From NCBI GenBank assembly GCA_023213315.1, contig JAKCPI010004391.1, forward strand, positions 1 through 64,000: 64,000 nt of DNA. The letters are read 5' to 3'. A model generated the notes under the pieces. The model had not been told where the DNA came from. It was given only the letters and a program-made list of their open reading frames with translations, and ran no database searches. The position numbers and the translations under genes were made by a program. Positions 32,787-43,930 of this stretch are shown here, one piece after another. The stretch is from Euborellia annulipes. Its lineage: Eukaryota > Arthropoda > Insecta > Dermaptera > Anisolabididae. Positions within the stretch are counted from its first letter, which is position 1. Every line of letters starts with the position of its first letter.

Positions 32787-33085
32787 ATTGTGTGGTTTTA
32801 TGAAACCACGATGCAAGTGAAACTTTTTTCGGATCGTAGGCGTTTAACTGAAAATTTTCAGAAAATTATTCAATTAAGGGTATTAAAATCGCGTTTTTAA
32901 TCTTAACTTAATAATTGGAAATGGGAAATCAATAGACGCATGTTAAAAACTGAGAACAATATTTATTTAGTAATTGAAGATTTGAATCATTTTAAATTAT
33001 TTTAGAAATTATATTAAAAATTGAATAATTAAATCTCACAATTATTTATTTATAATTCGTCATATATATTAACTTTCAACTTTCC
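32787..33085 (-). repeat. Right arm of the inverted repeat flanking exons 2-4
   Basis: Reverse complement of 13897-14212 with scattered differences. Confidence 0.75.
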
Positions 33086-33740
33086 TATTTTTGTCGTCAC
33101 GGCTTGTGACGTCATGGCTTGTAGAGTCACGACCCTTGACGTGACGAAGGGGTGGCTTGTAAAGCAACATGCTGATAGAGAAACGAAAAAAATTTGTGTC
33201 GATCAAAATAAAGTTTCACTTTAAAATTTGAATATAAAATTTAAAATGTGTACTTAGATAAAGTATAATTGAAGTTCTTAATGTCTGCTGAGATGTAAAA
33301 TAAATAAATGTTGTATATTTTGAGAGGAATTAAATATAAGGATTTTTTTCTCCAAAGAGTAATAAATAAACTTGCTTCACTTTTGCTCTCAACCCCCTCA
33401 TTTGTAAATATTTATGTTCTTTTTTTTTTAATAATAAAAATATATATTTTTTTTACTCTTTTTTTTTATTTAATTTCCATTTTTTGTTTCCCCTTGTTAG
33501 AATACAAATTATCTATTGGAGGGGGGGGGGGCGAGGGGGATAGTCGCCCACAAATCTCTCCCAGTTCCCAGGGAATATTTTATAAATATTGTTTCAATTT
33601 ATCAACTACATACATCTTTTGAATTTTCCAGTGAAATATTAAAATATAAAGGCGTTGTTCTATAACTGTGCATGCGTGTGCTTTAGAGTGTTCAACTTGT
33701 AATTTCCTAAGTTCAGTTGACTTCTGTGGAAGTAAAAGAC
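33086..33740. other. Region without recognised gene
   Basis: A short cluster of TGACG/CGTCA words (33105-33165) reads like degenerate repeats of 'cttgtgacgtcatgg'. The rest is AT-rich with long T runs and one G-run/C-poor tract near 33520. No ORF has coding character. Confidence 0.3.
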
Positions 33741-33820
33741 AATGTGGAGGAAGGCCGTAATACAGATTAAAGACGAAATGAAAGAAGACTTCTATCGGCC
33801 CGAATTATTTATTTTTCCTC

Positions 33821-33866
33821 TGTCGACATTTCGGGGACTAAACGTCACCCATCTTCAGGACCTACA
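33821..33866 (-). ncRNA. Hammerhead-ribozyme-like motif
   Basis: On the - strand: short helix I (GTC/GAC), CTGAAGA, one T, helix II GGG/CCC around a TGACGTTTAGT loop, GAAATGTC. Core boxes intact, helices short. Confidence 0.5.
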
Positions 33867-34250
33867 TTACAAACAATACATATAATCAGGATTATCGCTA
33901 TCATTATCATTTTTTTTCTTCCTTAATATATAACACACATCAAACACGCTCAACAGACAGAAAGACATTATAAATTTACTTACAAAGGTGTTAAAAAATT
34001 ATTTTCTCTGCCTCCTTCAGTTGTTACATAAGTTAGACTGTTAGTATACTTAATACTATACAGATTCCTCTGCTTATATATTTCCTGAGCCACCATCAGA
34101 GTTAATGCAAGGCTGCCCAGTCCGCCATATATATATGCGCGTCCCTCTCAGTTTACGTCACAAGATGTCCTAAGTGGGGGAGGTCTAGCTGAGTGGTCAA
34201 AAAACAAAAAAACTCTTTCTCCCTCCACAGAGTACAGATTGTTTGTAATG

Positions 34251-34296
34251 TAGGACCTGAAGATGGGTGACGTTTTAGTCCCGGAAACGTCGACAG
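34251..34296 (+). ncRNA. Hammerhead-ribozyme-like motif, opposed partner
   Basis: CTGAAGA, T, GGG ... CCC, then GGAAACGTC. One extra G before GAAA and a mismatched helix I suggest decay relative to its partner at 33821. Confidence 0.45.
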
Positions 34297-34464
34297 AGGA
34301 AAAATAAATATTTCGGGCCGATAGAAGTCTTCTTTCATTTCGTCTTTATTCTGTGGATGTCTTTTTTTCTTCCCTTTAAAATTTTAGCTGTGTTATTGAG
34401 GGGCTTCAGGAGAGCACATTGAAACTTTAGTCGGAAACTAGTGAGGCATTTCAAAGTATTTTTC

Positions 34465-35130
34465 TTTCTCTTCCTTGGGTATATGTAATATATATATATA
34501 GAGAAAGTATTGGATCATGTCAAAATTCGATGTCGAGATTTTGATGGATCTTCACGTTTTGAGGTCCCCTGAATCCAAAAAAGGGTTTTCGCGACATGGT
34601 CTGTCTGTGTGTGTGGTGGGGGGGTGTGGGTGGGTGTGTGGGGGGTGGGGTGTGTGTGGGTGGGTGTGTCTGTGTTCAATTTTAAGCATGAAGGAATTGA
34701 GCTATGAGGCTGAAATTTTATATTTAAGTTAAACACCCTCCTGGCCGGAAAAAATAAGCTTTTAATCGTCGGCCAAAGAGTGCTAGTACTTTACTGATGT
34801 ACTTTTTCAGTTTTTTTCGATTTTCTCAAAATTTGCTCCAACGATTTTTTTTTAAATTCAAAAATCAATTATTTTTAGATGCTCTTTAAAATGTATATTC
34901 TCATTTTGCGATTGAAATCTTCTGAAGACCACTTACTCTTGTATTTCATAGGGAAGGATAGGGAGAAATGGTTGCCATGAACAAAATATAAATATTTTCC
35001 CCATACCTGAAATTTTCACATCTGAATTCAAATGTTCCGTATGTCGGGACAAATATATGTCGACACAAAATCTGGTGTGCAAAAACAAACTTCGATTACG
35101 AAGGTAAGAGAAAGTTGTGTGCGTGCGTAA
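34465..35130 (-). mobile_element. Core repeat copy with GT-rich microsatellite
   Basis: Complete order in reverse; a GTGTGG/GGGTGT microsatellite lies at 34605-34675. Several single-base losses in otherwise conserved words. Confidence 0.7.
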
Positions 35131-35144
35131 CCAATTTTATGCTT

Positions 35145-35770
35145 TGGGTATAGGAGACTTTGCAGCCAAGGATTTAAAATAAAAAAACTCGCAAGGTTCC
35201 CGAGGTCAGGGAGAGATGAATTTATTTTATTTCATTTATTTTTATCAAATTTTAATTTATTTCAATTAAAGATTAAATGAAATAAAATTTAATTATAAAA
35301 TACGTCACACACCGCCTCTCTTATCATCTTCTTCGCTTTCGATCGCGTCCAGAAGAGGACCGAAACGTCCAAAAGCCTTCAATTGTGTCCGGACGAAGGC
35401 GACCACTTGGGACCGAAACGCCACTCATTTTACCGAAGATCGAAGAAGCCACACATATCTCCTTTTCCCCTTTTCTTTGATTGCTTTTTTTTATATATAT
35501 TTTTCAATAAATAATTTTGTTTATATTTTTTTTTTTTTGCGAGCAGATAACTCTCCCTGACTTACCACCCCCCCCCCCCCCAGTCATCCACCCTCGACGG
35601 ATACTGTTTGAACTTTTAATTTTATTTAATTAATTAACCGTCGACGTTTCGGTCGCAAATCACGACCTTCCTCAGGACGATTAATTGATTTGCGACCGAA
35701 ACGTCGACGGTTAATAATTAAATAAAAGTTTTTTTATTTAATTCCTTGACTGTAAAGTCTCCTATACCCA
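35145..35770. mobile_element. Palindromic element with ribozyme-like cores, rearranged
   Basis: Outer arms GGGTATAGGAGACTTTGCAG (35148) and its decayed complement (35745-35770). Inside are two degenerate GACCGAAACGTC-type motifs (35350-35420), one intact core on the - strand (35632-35686) and the 3' half of an opposed partner (35687-35720). Confidence 0.6.
35632..35686 (-). ncRNA. Best hammerhead-ribozyme-like motif in the window
   Basis: Helix I is 11 pairs (AATTAATCGTC with GACGGTTAATT, one G-U). CTGAGGA is followed by one extra A, then helix II GGTCG/CGACC with a 7-base loop and GAAACGTC. All invariant core positions of the CUGANGA and GAAA boxes and the UH cleavage dinucleotide (GUC) are present. 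Only helix III (ACGU) is minimal. Confidence 0.65.
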
Positions 35771-35989
35771 ATTCAAAGTCTATAGCCACTTCTCATCATT
35801 ATTTTTTATGCGTTTTTTTTTTTAATGATTTAAATTCTTTAAAATGTATATTCAATATTTTCCCATGTTTATAAATTTGACATCTTGAAAATCGAATGTA
35901 CCGTACTGTCGGAAATTAAGTATATGTCGACACAAAAAATCTGGTGGGACAAGCACAGAAAACAACTTGATTGTAGATGACCGTAATGA

Positions 35990-36480
35990 TGACCAATTTT
36001 ATTATAAGGACATCGGCGCCCGTTATGAAAATTGCATTCATGGAATGCTCAGCTATTTTGTCATATTGAATGGGAGGAATTAACGATTTGCAAAATATCT
36101 GTTGATTGTACTGAGGATGATTCCATGGGCGTAGCCAGGGGGAGGCAGGGAGGGGCCATTGCCCCCCCCCTGGCTTGTCCTAAAAATTAAAAAAAACAAA
36201 CAAATATATATTTTTCCCATTGGGAATTTTTTTTTAACGCTCCAATCCACTATATTAATTTAATTTTTTTTTATTTAAATAAATAATTAATAATCTATGT
36301 ATATATTAATTGCAAACACCCCCCCTCTCGCCCTAACGAGGGGTTGCGCCCCCCCCTAACAAGATGTCTGGCTACGCCCATGGATGCTTCTCTATCACTG
36401 GAATCGATATATTTACAAATAAACGGATAATACGTAAAAGTATTTATTTTTGACCGATATCCTTATAATAAAAAAAAAAA
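35990..36480. mobile_element. Ribozyme-bearing palindromic element interrupted by a MITE
   Basis: TTTTATTATAAGGACATCGG at the left pairs with CCGATATCCTTATAATAAA at the right. CTGAGGATGATTC stops at 36123 and resumes after the MITE with ACTGGAATCGATATATTTAC. The opposite-orientation relative at 43735-43930 is uninterrupted there. Confidence 0.65.
36124..36382. mobile_element. MITE, CATGGGCGTAGCC family
   Basis: Ends intact; flanks GATGATTC and GATGCTTC differ at one base. It splits the ribozyme core of its host element. Confidence 0.85.
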
Positions 36481-36804
36481 AAAAACAGAATACAACTTTC
36501 GATTGCCGAAGGTAAGAGAAAGTGCGACCAGTCACACCAGATTTTTGAAATTTATGAAAAATGAATTCTTTACTTAAAATAATAGATAAAAATTAAAATT
36601 GTGCTTATTACATTATTTAAAATCTAAAAAAATAAATTCTTAATTCAGTGGCGTAGCGACCGAGGAGCGAGTGGAGCGGCGGCTCCAGGGCGGAGGGCAG
36701 GGTGGGGGCGCCGGGCACATATAATAAATAATACTTTTTATTTAATTTTTTGTCTATATTTTGATCCTTTTATAGAAAAAAAAAATTATTTGGATCCTTT
36801 AATC

Positions 36805-38848
36805 CAGCGGTTCCCAACCCGGTGGGCCGCAAGCTGATTGGAACTGGGCCGCGAACGTCTAATGAAAGATAAAAATTATTACTTATAATTAGAGAGCGGA
36901 AAAAAAGTCTTTCGACTTTTGTCTATTTTGAGACTTTTCAAGATTTTCCTAAAAACTTTAAGCATTCCCATTGTTTTCTTCCACAAGGGACTAAATTAAT
37001 TTCAAATTACAATAAAAATATATATAAAAATCTGGTGTGACTGGCGCACAGCACACAACTTTCTCTTACCTTCGGTAATCGAAAGTTGTGTACTGTGCTT
37101 GTCACACCAGATTTTTTGTGTCGACATATATTTAGTTCCCGACAGTACGGAACATTTGAATTCAGATGTAAAATTTATAAGTATGGGAAAATATTTATAT
37201 TTTGTTACCATGGCAACCATTTCTCCTATCTTCCCTATGAAATACAAGAGTAAAGTGGTCTTCAGAAGATTTCAATCGCAAAATGAGAATATACATTTTA
37301 AAGAGCATCTAAAAAATAATTGATTTTTGAATTTTAAAAAAATCGTTGGAGCAAATTTTGAGAAAATCGAAAAAAACTGAAAAAGTACATCAGTAAAGTA
37401 CTAGTAATCTTTGGGCCGATTTTGATTAAAAGCTTATTTTTCCGGTCCCGGGGGGTGTTTAAGTTAAATATAGAATTTCAACCTCGTAGCTCAATTCCTT
37501 CATGCTTAAAATTGAACACAGACACACCCACCCACCCACCCACCCACCCACCCACCCACAGACAGACCATGTCGCGAAAACCACTTTTTTGGATTCAGAG
37601 GACCTCAAAACGTGAAGATCCATCAAAATCTCGACATCGAATTTTTGACATGAATCCAATACTTTCTCTCTATATATATATTACATATATACATAGTTAA
37701 GAGAAAGTAAAAATGAAATGGGAAAAATGTATGTATGTATGTAAATATGTATGTATATGTTCTATAGAAATCCACAATTTCCAATGAATCCATTTGAAAT
37801 TAAGTATACATATAGTATATGGCTCTGGGAGTAACGTAGTAATAATTTGAATCTCTTAAATGTTTTGGAAAATTAATTATAATCAAATTTCTTCAATATG
37901 GGAACACAAAATCAACAAATTGGCTAGAAATTAGAGAGCGTCCTTTATGCTATGTGAACCAGCTTCCTACCTGACTATGGGCTGGGGGTGGGGGCTACGC
38001 AGCAGTTGAAAAACGAAGAGAGGATGCAGGTGACTGACCCTTTAAACAGTCATAAACAGACCCTTTTGTGCTGTTCCCAATAGGTACCCTCGCCTCGCTT
38101 GAATATAAGATCCTTCCTTAACATCTTAACACTTGCATTGCAACAAGAAATATCCCAAATTGGGAATAAACTTGCTCGCCGAAGGCGAGCAAGGGGGTCC
38201 AGGGGCGCAGCCCTGGTCAGGCGGAGAAAGCCCGCCGAAGGCGGGCTTTGCGACTAGTTCTATATATTTATTATATACAAGTTGTCCGAGTTATCAAAAA
38301 GAAATTGAACAGTGCTTCAAGGCTGTATTTCTTTTACTTTTTCATATTATTAATTCTTAAACTTGATAGCGACTTTTTAGAGACTTTTTACAGACTATTT
38401 GGCTAAAAAATAATAGACTTTTAAGGCGACTTTTTCCGAAAATAAGAGACTTTTTTTCCGCACTCTACTTATTATAATAAAAATAAATGAGCTTTTTCAA
38501 CGTTAGTTTTCTTGAAAAATAAATACAGAGATAAAGTGAAGGTTTAGTGCGATTTAAGGCTAAAACTATCCAGTTTTCATCCAAATATTGACGCTCTTGT
38601 AGGTATAAAACAAGATCATTCATTGACTTTTTTCAAACCTGGCCCATAATTTTTAAGATTGCTTTTTGTTCTTAATACAAAGTAAATGCAATAAAATCAT
38701 ATTTTTTTTTAAGTTATTTTGTACCAACCCATTTTACTTACACATACACGCACACATTTATACCCAGTATACCCTAGTATACACTGGGCCTCAGCGTTTT
38801 TTTTACGGAAAAAGTGGGCCGCACATCGAAAAAGGTTGGGAACCGTTG
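36805..38848. mobile_element. hAT-type element with CAGCGGTTCCCAACC ends, 8-bp TSD
   Basis: Ends CAGCGGTTCCCAACC / GGTTGGGAACCGTTG; CTTTAATC is duplicated exactly (36797-36804, 38849-38856). The GGTTCCCAACC end is typical of hAT elements. It contains a core repeat (37027-37712), a GTAT microsatellite (about 37725-37760) and a GGCGAG-hairpin fragment (38150-38262). No transposase ORF. Confidence 0.9.
37027..37712 (+). mobile_element. Core repeat copy, nearly complete
   Basis: Very close to 23366-24072, including the terminal 90-base hairpin (37027-37116), but with a CCCA microsatellite (37525-37560) in place of CACACCCA. Confidence 0.8.
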
Positions 38849-38940
38849 CTTTAATCAATTAATTTTTGCTCTGTTGTTTTTTGATAGAAACCTATGCATT
38901 TTTTTATTTAAAATGACAAACGTTAGGATTCACGACCAAA

Positions 38941-39210
38941 CAAGAGCAGATACAAGGGGGGGGGGGGGGTAAAGGGGGTAATTACCCCCCCCCCCCGAGA
39001 TTCGAAAAAATACCTTTTTTTCGCAAAAAAAATTATTTTTAATGTAAAATTTTAAAAATTAATACTTAAAAATTTGATGTGTATTTATATTCTGGCAAAC
39101 AAGTACAGAATGCGCTTTTAAATTACCGAAATTAAAAAAAAATAGTGTGCTATGCGACGAGTCACACCAGATTACCCCCCCCCCGAGAAACACCTCTGGA
39201 TCCGCCCTTG
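38941..39210 (+). mobile_element. MITE, CAAGGGCGGAT family, 8-bp TSD
   Basis: CGACCAAA is duplicated exactly (38933-38940, 39211-39218); the left end has one change (CAAGAGCAGATAC). Confidence 0.85.
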
Positions 39211-39649
39211 CGACCAAAGATAAATAAATATATTATCCTGTTTTATTCAAATTTAATTTTAAAAGTAGACAAAATAAAATAAAAATATTGTTTTGTTGAC
39301 TAAATATGATTTTTTTTTTACTTTTAATATTGGCCTAATAAATTAGAAAAAGCATTGAATTATTTAGTAGATATTGTGGTTAAATTTTGGTATTATACAC
39401 AGATTATATATGCTGAGCCTTCAGATGAAGATGAAGGAATCTGAGGAATTTTTTTATATGAAAAATTTTTTTAATCATTTTAGTAATTTGAGATTTGCAT
39501 TTTAGGTTTACCGTGGTAGGGTGGTGGGGTGTCGGTTACCGAATGATAATAGTGTTCGAGGGGGGAGGGGGGGGGGCGCCAGCAGTTGAGCCGCTCCAAG
39601 GCGCCAAAATCCTTGCTACGCCACTGTCTTAATTTGATTGCTGTGTGAG

Positions 39650-39915
39650 CAGTGGCGTCATTTGGGGGGGCAGGGGGGGGCATTTGCCCCCCCAAGGGCT
39701 CTGATTTTTATAAAATTTTATATTATTCTAAATAAAATACTCCAAAATACATCTACGAGTATACAAATTGTACAAAATTAAACAATTAATTAAATTAAAA
39801 ATGTTTTGGCCAAATTTGAGTACCCGTTTGTAAGTAAATTTTAAGAAAAAAAAAATGTTTGCCCCCCCAAGAAAAAAATTTGCCCCCCTAAGAAAAAGTT
39901 GAAATGACGCCACTG
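39650..39915. mobile_element. MITE, CAGTGGCGTCATTTG family, 8-bp TSD
   Basis: Ends CAGTGGCGTCATTTG / AAATGACGCCACTG; TGTGTGAG is duplicated exactly (39642-39649, 39916-39923). The interior right half repeats GCCCCCC and AAGAAAAA-type words. Confidence 0.85.
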
Positions 39916-40311
39916 TGTGTGAGTGGGAATGAGAGAGAGAAAGAGAGATTCTCTCCTTTTCTATTCTAATTTGAGTCTCTTGATAAAAAAAATTATTTTA
40001 TTATTTGTTTAAATTATTATATTACCATAATAGAATAAGTCTTTTTGGCCTTATTTGAATTATATTAAATAAAAACAAATAGAATCAAATCGTCCAAGAC
40101 TCGTCTGGTCACTTGGGCTAGACACAGCCTTTCAACCATCAAAGCTTGTTTTTTTTTTTTTTTTTAATGGCAATTCTCAGAAAGGCATTGTTAAAAAAAT
40201 ACACGGAAATAGGCTTCTACTCTCTAACCTGATAATATTGACCCTCTCTCTCTCTCTCGCTAATAACTGATGCTTTGAAACTAGTAAATTCAAAAAATTA
40301 CAATTAAATAA

Positions 40312-41195
40312 AAAATCTGGTGTGATGATGGCACAGCACACAACTTTCTCTTACCCAGAGGCGTACCGAGGCAGTTGGGGGCCTGGGGCGGCACTAGAAG
40401 AGGGGGCCTTATATTGAATGGGGGGTGCTCATCTTTAAATATCCTTCTCCATACACAAAATATTTTTAAAATATCGTATATCCCTGAACCCCAAGGGCTC
40501 CGGGGCCTCTCAAAGAGAAATTTTCATTAAATTTTGCTTTTTTTTATCTAAATTTTTCCCTTTTTACTTGAGCCCTGAGAGCCCCGGGGCCTCTCAAAGG
40601 GAAATTTTTATTAAATTTTTTTTTTTATAAATATATGGGGGCCTATTCCGGCTCGGGGCCTGGGGCGGACCGCCCCCCCCTCGGTACGCCACTGCTCTTT
40701 CCTTCGGTAATCGAAAAAGTTGTGTTCTGTGCTTGTCTCACCAGATTTTTTTGGGTCGAGATATACTTAGTTTCAGTTGATATTAAAATTCAACATGTAA
40801 AATTTATAAACATTAGAAAATATATTTTAAAGAGTTATTTTATATTTTAATTTTAATCAAAATTGTTAAAGCGAATTTCTGAAAAAGTACATTAGTAAAG
40901 TACTAGTACTCTTTGGCCGATTTTGTTCAAAAGCATATTTTCACTCTTCAAGAGGGTGCCTAATTTAAATATAAAATTTCAACCTCCTAGCTCAATTCCT
41001 TCATGCTTTAAATTGAACCCAGACACAGACAGACAGACAGACCATGTCGCGAAAAACACTTTTTTGGATTCGGGGGATCTCAAAACGTGTATATCCATCA
41101 AAATGTCGACATCGAATTTTTGACATGAATCCAATACTTTATTTTTCTCTCTATATATATTAACATATATAGAGAGGTAAGAGAAAGTAAAAAAT
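40312..41195 (+). mobile_element. Core repeat copy interrupted in its hairpin by a MITE
   Basis: Hairpin arm CACAACTTTCTCTTACC is cut by 40356-40694 and resumes CTCTTTCCTTCGGTAATCG. The tail ends AGAGAAAGTAAAAA. Confidence 0.75.
40356..40694. mobile_element. MITE, CAGAGGCGTACCGAGG family
   Basis: Ends CAGAGGCGTACCGAGG / CTCGGTACGCCACTG; flanks CTCTTACC and CTCTTTCC match at 7 of 8. It contains two copies of GGGGCCTCTCAAAG. A reverse relative lies at about 50380-50667. Confidence 0.8.
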
Positions 41196-41261
41196 ATGCC
41201 CCCTCCGCAAAAACAAAGTTAAATAACGCCGCTGCTAAAAAATAAATATTTCTTAATTTCA

Positions 41262-41419
41262 TTGAGATCTTTTTCGGCATCGAAGGCCATATAGACTTCT
41301 GTTTATTATTTTGGATTGATAGCCAATCCAATTGAAATAAATGAGACGGAATGCGAACCCGCGACCCTTGCTTGATACAATTGGTCAGTAGGCTAACCAC
41401 TACACCAAGGCCCGAGGGC
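41262..41419 (-). mobile_element. Second-family tRNA-derived SINE
   Basis: Head with GCGGGTTCGCATTCCG and GTGTAGTGGTTAGCC in the - direction; tail words GGCCTTCGATGCCGAAAAAG. Confidence 0.7.
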
Positions 41420-42845
41420 AAAAAAAATTCCTTCACGCTTTAAATTGATCCAGTCACATGCCTTAGGCGAGCAATTGCAAAATTTCTAAACAGTGAACAA
41501 GAGTAAATTTGATGCATTTGCTCGCCGAAGCCGTTTGATTGTGCATTAACATCCGGGCTCTAATAATCACAGAATTATGCTGAGGAACGTTCACAGATGA
41601 CACAAATTAATCTTTCTCTCTTTAGAATTAGAATTCAAGGCGCTTGTCTGTTTTCTATTCAAATAAGCCCATCGGATATATTTGGACCCCTAGCAAAAGA
41701 GGCGGATACTCTACCACTGTGCTATGGCCCAAGGACGAGCAAGAATTTGAATTACCTTTTTGACACGTTAGATTCAAATGCTTTAAGCATTATTAAAAAT
41801 ATATCTTTTCTTATTAGTTCTATTAATTATATATTATTTAAGGATATTTTAAGCAATAAAAGATTCTAAATAATAAATTTCTAGTTTTATTCGAATGTGA
41901 AATTAATTTAATCCCCTGGGAGGGAAAACAGAGGGGATGCTTAGTTTTAAGAAAATTTTAAAAATTCTCAAAGTTCAAAGGCTATGGGCCACGTGTTCCT
42001 GTTTTACAAATGAGTTCAAATTTTGTAGAGATTGTTTTTTAATGCATTGGAAAAGATCTACGGGTACCTGCTATTAAATTTATAAAAAAAAAAAAAAAAT
42101 GTTGACGTCTATAAATAAGAACCACCCTAATATATGTAAGTAGAAACAAGAAATTAGGGTATTAGATACAAAATTGCGAGGGTCTCTAATAAACCCCTAA
42201 TTTCTGTGAGCGTAGATTAATAAAAGCTATAGCTATAGCTTTATAATTAATTGAAAAGACCAGTTTTGCATTTTGCCACAAATCGATTGCAAAATAAGAG
42301 CGATATAGTAACTTTTTGAAAAGCGATTTGGTGCGCGAAAAGAAGGCAAGCCAGGACCCACTCCAGGCTCCTTGCCTGATCTCGGAGCGCCGAGCGAAGT
42401 AGAAAACAAAATCTGACCCTCTTCCATCATCTGGCCAAATGATTGATCTCATCGTTTTATGGTCAAATTTTATTAAATTTAATAAAGATTTTAACTTCTT
42501 TATATATAAAGTCCATGTAAAAATATAAATTGCTATAAAAATAAAAGAATTATTTGAAGTGCGACGAGGAATAAATAAAATGCAAAATCTTTTTCTTTAA
42601 ACAAAGAGATGTTTATTTCTCATAAATATAATATATTAAGAATTTAAACCCTTTTTTTCTCATCAGGTCAATTTCCAAGTATGTTAGAGAATTTTATTCG
42701 ATTCTATTTATTTAAGATCTTTATCGGCATCTGAGGTCATTTTGACCCCGTCTTTATTTATTGTTAGCCAATGCATGTTACAGAATGCAAAAATACTTCA
42801 TATAAGGACTAATAGTTTTTTTTTTTTTAATCAATTCATTTTTAC
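41420..42845. other. Repeat-derived region without recognised gene
   Basis: 41455-41560 repeats a GCGAGCAATTGCAAA word. 42110-42480 belongs to a family also found as the arms of the 24955-30490 palindrome and at 49060-49470 (words AAAAGACCAGTTTTGCATTT and GCGCGA/GGCTCC). 42708-42775 is a SINE fragment. The rest is AT-rich. Confidence 0.4.
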
Positions 42846-43635
42846 TTTCGCTTACCTTATATAGACCCTGTTGTGCATTAGTGTGTCAAGCGCCAAATTA
42901 AGCATGGAATATTGTTTCAAATGCTATAATTAATAGTATTTTTTAATGAAATATGTCCTAAAAAAATTTATATAATAATGTTACTTGCACAATTGACATA
43001 TAATCCAATGAAAACAAAAAACTTTAATGCTAATTTTCTCAAAACTCGGTAGCTGGCGCTTGACACACTAATGCGTAACAGGGTCCATATATGAAATATA
43101 AGTATTGCGATCATGTCAAAAATTCGATGTCGAAATTTTGTTGGATATACACGTTTATGAGGTCCCCTGAGTCCAAAAAAGTTGTTTTTACAGCATGATC
43201 TGTCTGTGTGTGTGTGTCTATGTAGACATTTATAAACATGAAGAAAATGTTCTACGAGGTTGAAATTTTATATTTAAGTTAGGCAGCCTACGAACTCGTG
43301 CTAAATAAGCTTTTAAACAAAATCGGCCAAAAAGTACTAGTACTTTACTGATGTGCTTTTTTTTTTTTGTTTTTTTTCGATTTTCTAAAAATTCACTCCG
43401 ATTTTTTTTAAATTCATAAATCAACTATTTTTTAGATGCTCATTCCTTCCTTCATGGTCAAAAATGTCCACACACACACACACACACACGCACAGACCAA
43501 TTTGCGGGACCCACTTTTTTGGACTCAGGGAACCTCAAAACGTGTATATCCATCAAAATCTCGACATCGAATTTTCGACATGATCGCAATACTTTCTCTA
43601 TAGATTAACATATATAGATAAGAGAGAAAGTAAAA
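42845..43635. mobile_element. Two core-repeat halves in opposite orientation, with a MITE
   Basis: 42845-43440 runs in reverse and 43441-43635 forward, each ending in the AGAGAAAGTA-type terminus. A GGACCCTGTTAT-family MITE is nested at 42863-43086 (TSD ATAT). Confidence 0.65.
42863..43086. mobile_element. MITE with GACCCTGTTGTGCATTAG ends, TSD ATAT
   Basis: Close relative of 10417-10659, inserted in the terminal AT hairpin of a core repeat. Confidence 0.8.
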
Positions 43636-43734
43636 AGGAAGTTTCTTTTGTTATTGCGTTAGATTTATGGCAGTCAATTGGGATAATTACCAGAAAAGAA
43701 GTTTTATTATTTTAAAAGAAAATAATTAAATTTT

Positions 43735-43930
43735 ATTATAAGGACATCGGCCAAAAAAATAAATACTTTTGCGTATTATCCGTTTATTTGTAAATATTTC
43801 GAATCCAGTTTATATGGAATCATCTTCAGTACATTTAACAGATGTATTGCAAATCGTTAATTTCTCCCATCCAATATGACAAAATAACTGAGCATTTGAG
43901 TTGCTCGGCTGCAGAAGCGCGATCAAAGCA
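43735..43930 (-). mobile_element. Half of a ribozyme-bearing palindromic element
   Basis: Relative of 35990-36480 without the MITE. On the - strand it reads CTGAAGA, T, GATTCC ... GGATTC, GAAATATTT (core at 43795-43832). Helix II has one mismatch. Confidence 0.55.

Larger units (their letters stand above)
33768..34350. mobile_element. Palindromic element with two opposed ribozyme-like cores
   Basis: Outer arms AAGAAGACTTCTATCGGCCC and its complement, then CCTCTGTCGAC/GTCGACAGAGG, then a core in each arm. The middle (33885-34230) is mostly single-copy. Layout matches 27260-27610 although the sequence differs. Confidence 0.75.
36646..39626. mobile_element. Outer element of a three-deep nest, CAGTGGCGTAGC ends, 8-bp TSD
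   Basis: Ends CAGTGGCGTAGCGA / TTGCTACGCCACTG; TCTTAATT is duplicated exactly (36638-36645, 39627-39634). Removal of the nested hAT (36805-38848) and MITE (38941-39210) leaves about 670 bases of element. No transposase. Confidence 0.85.
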
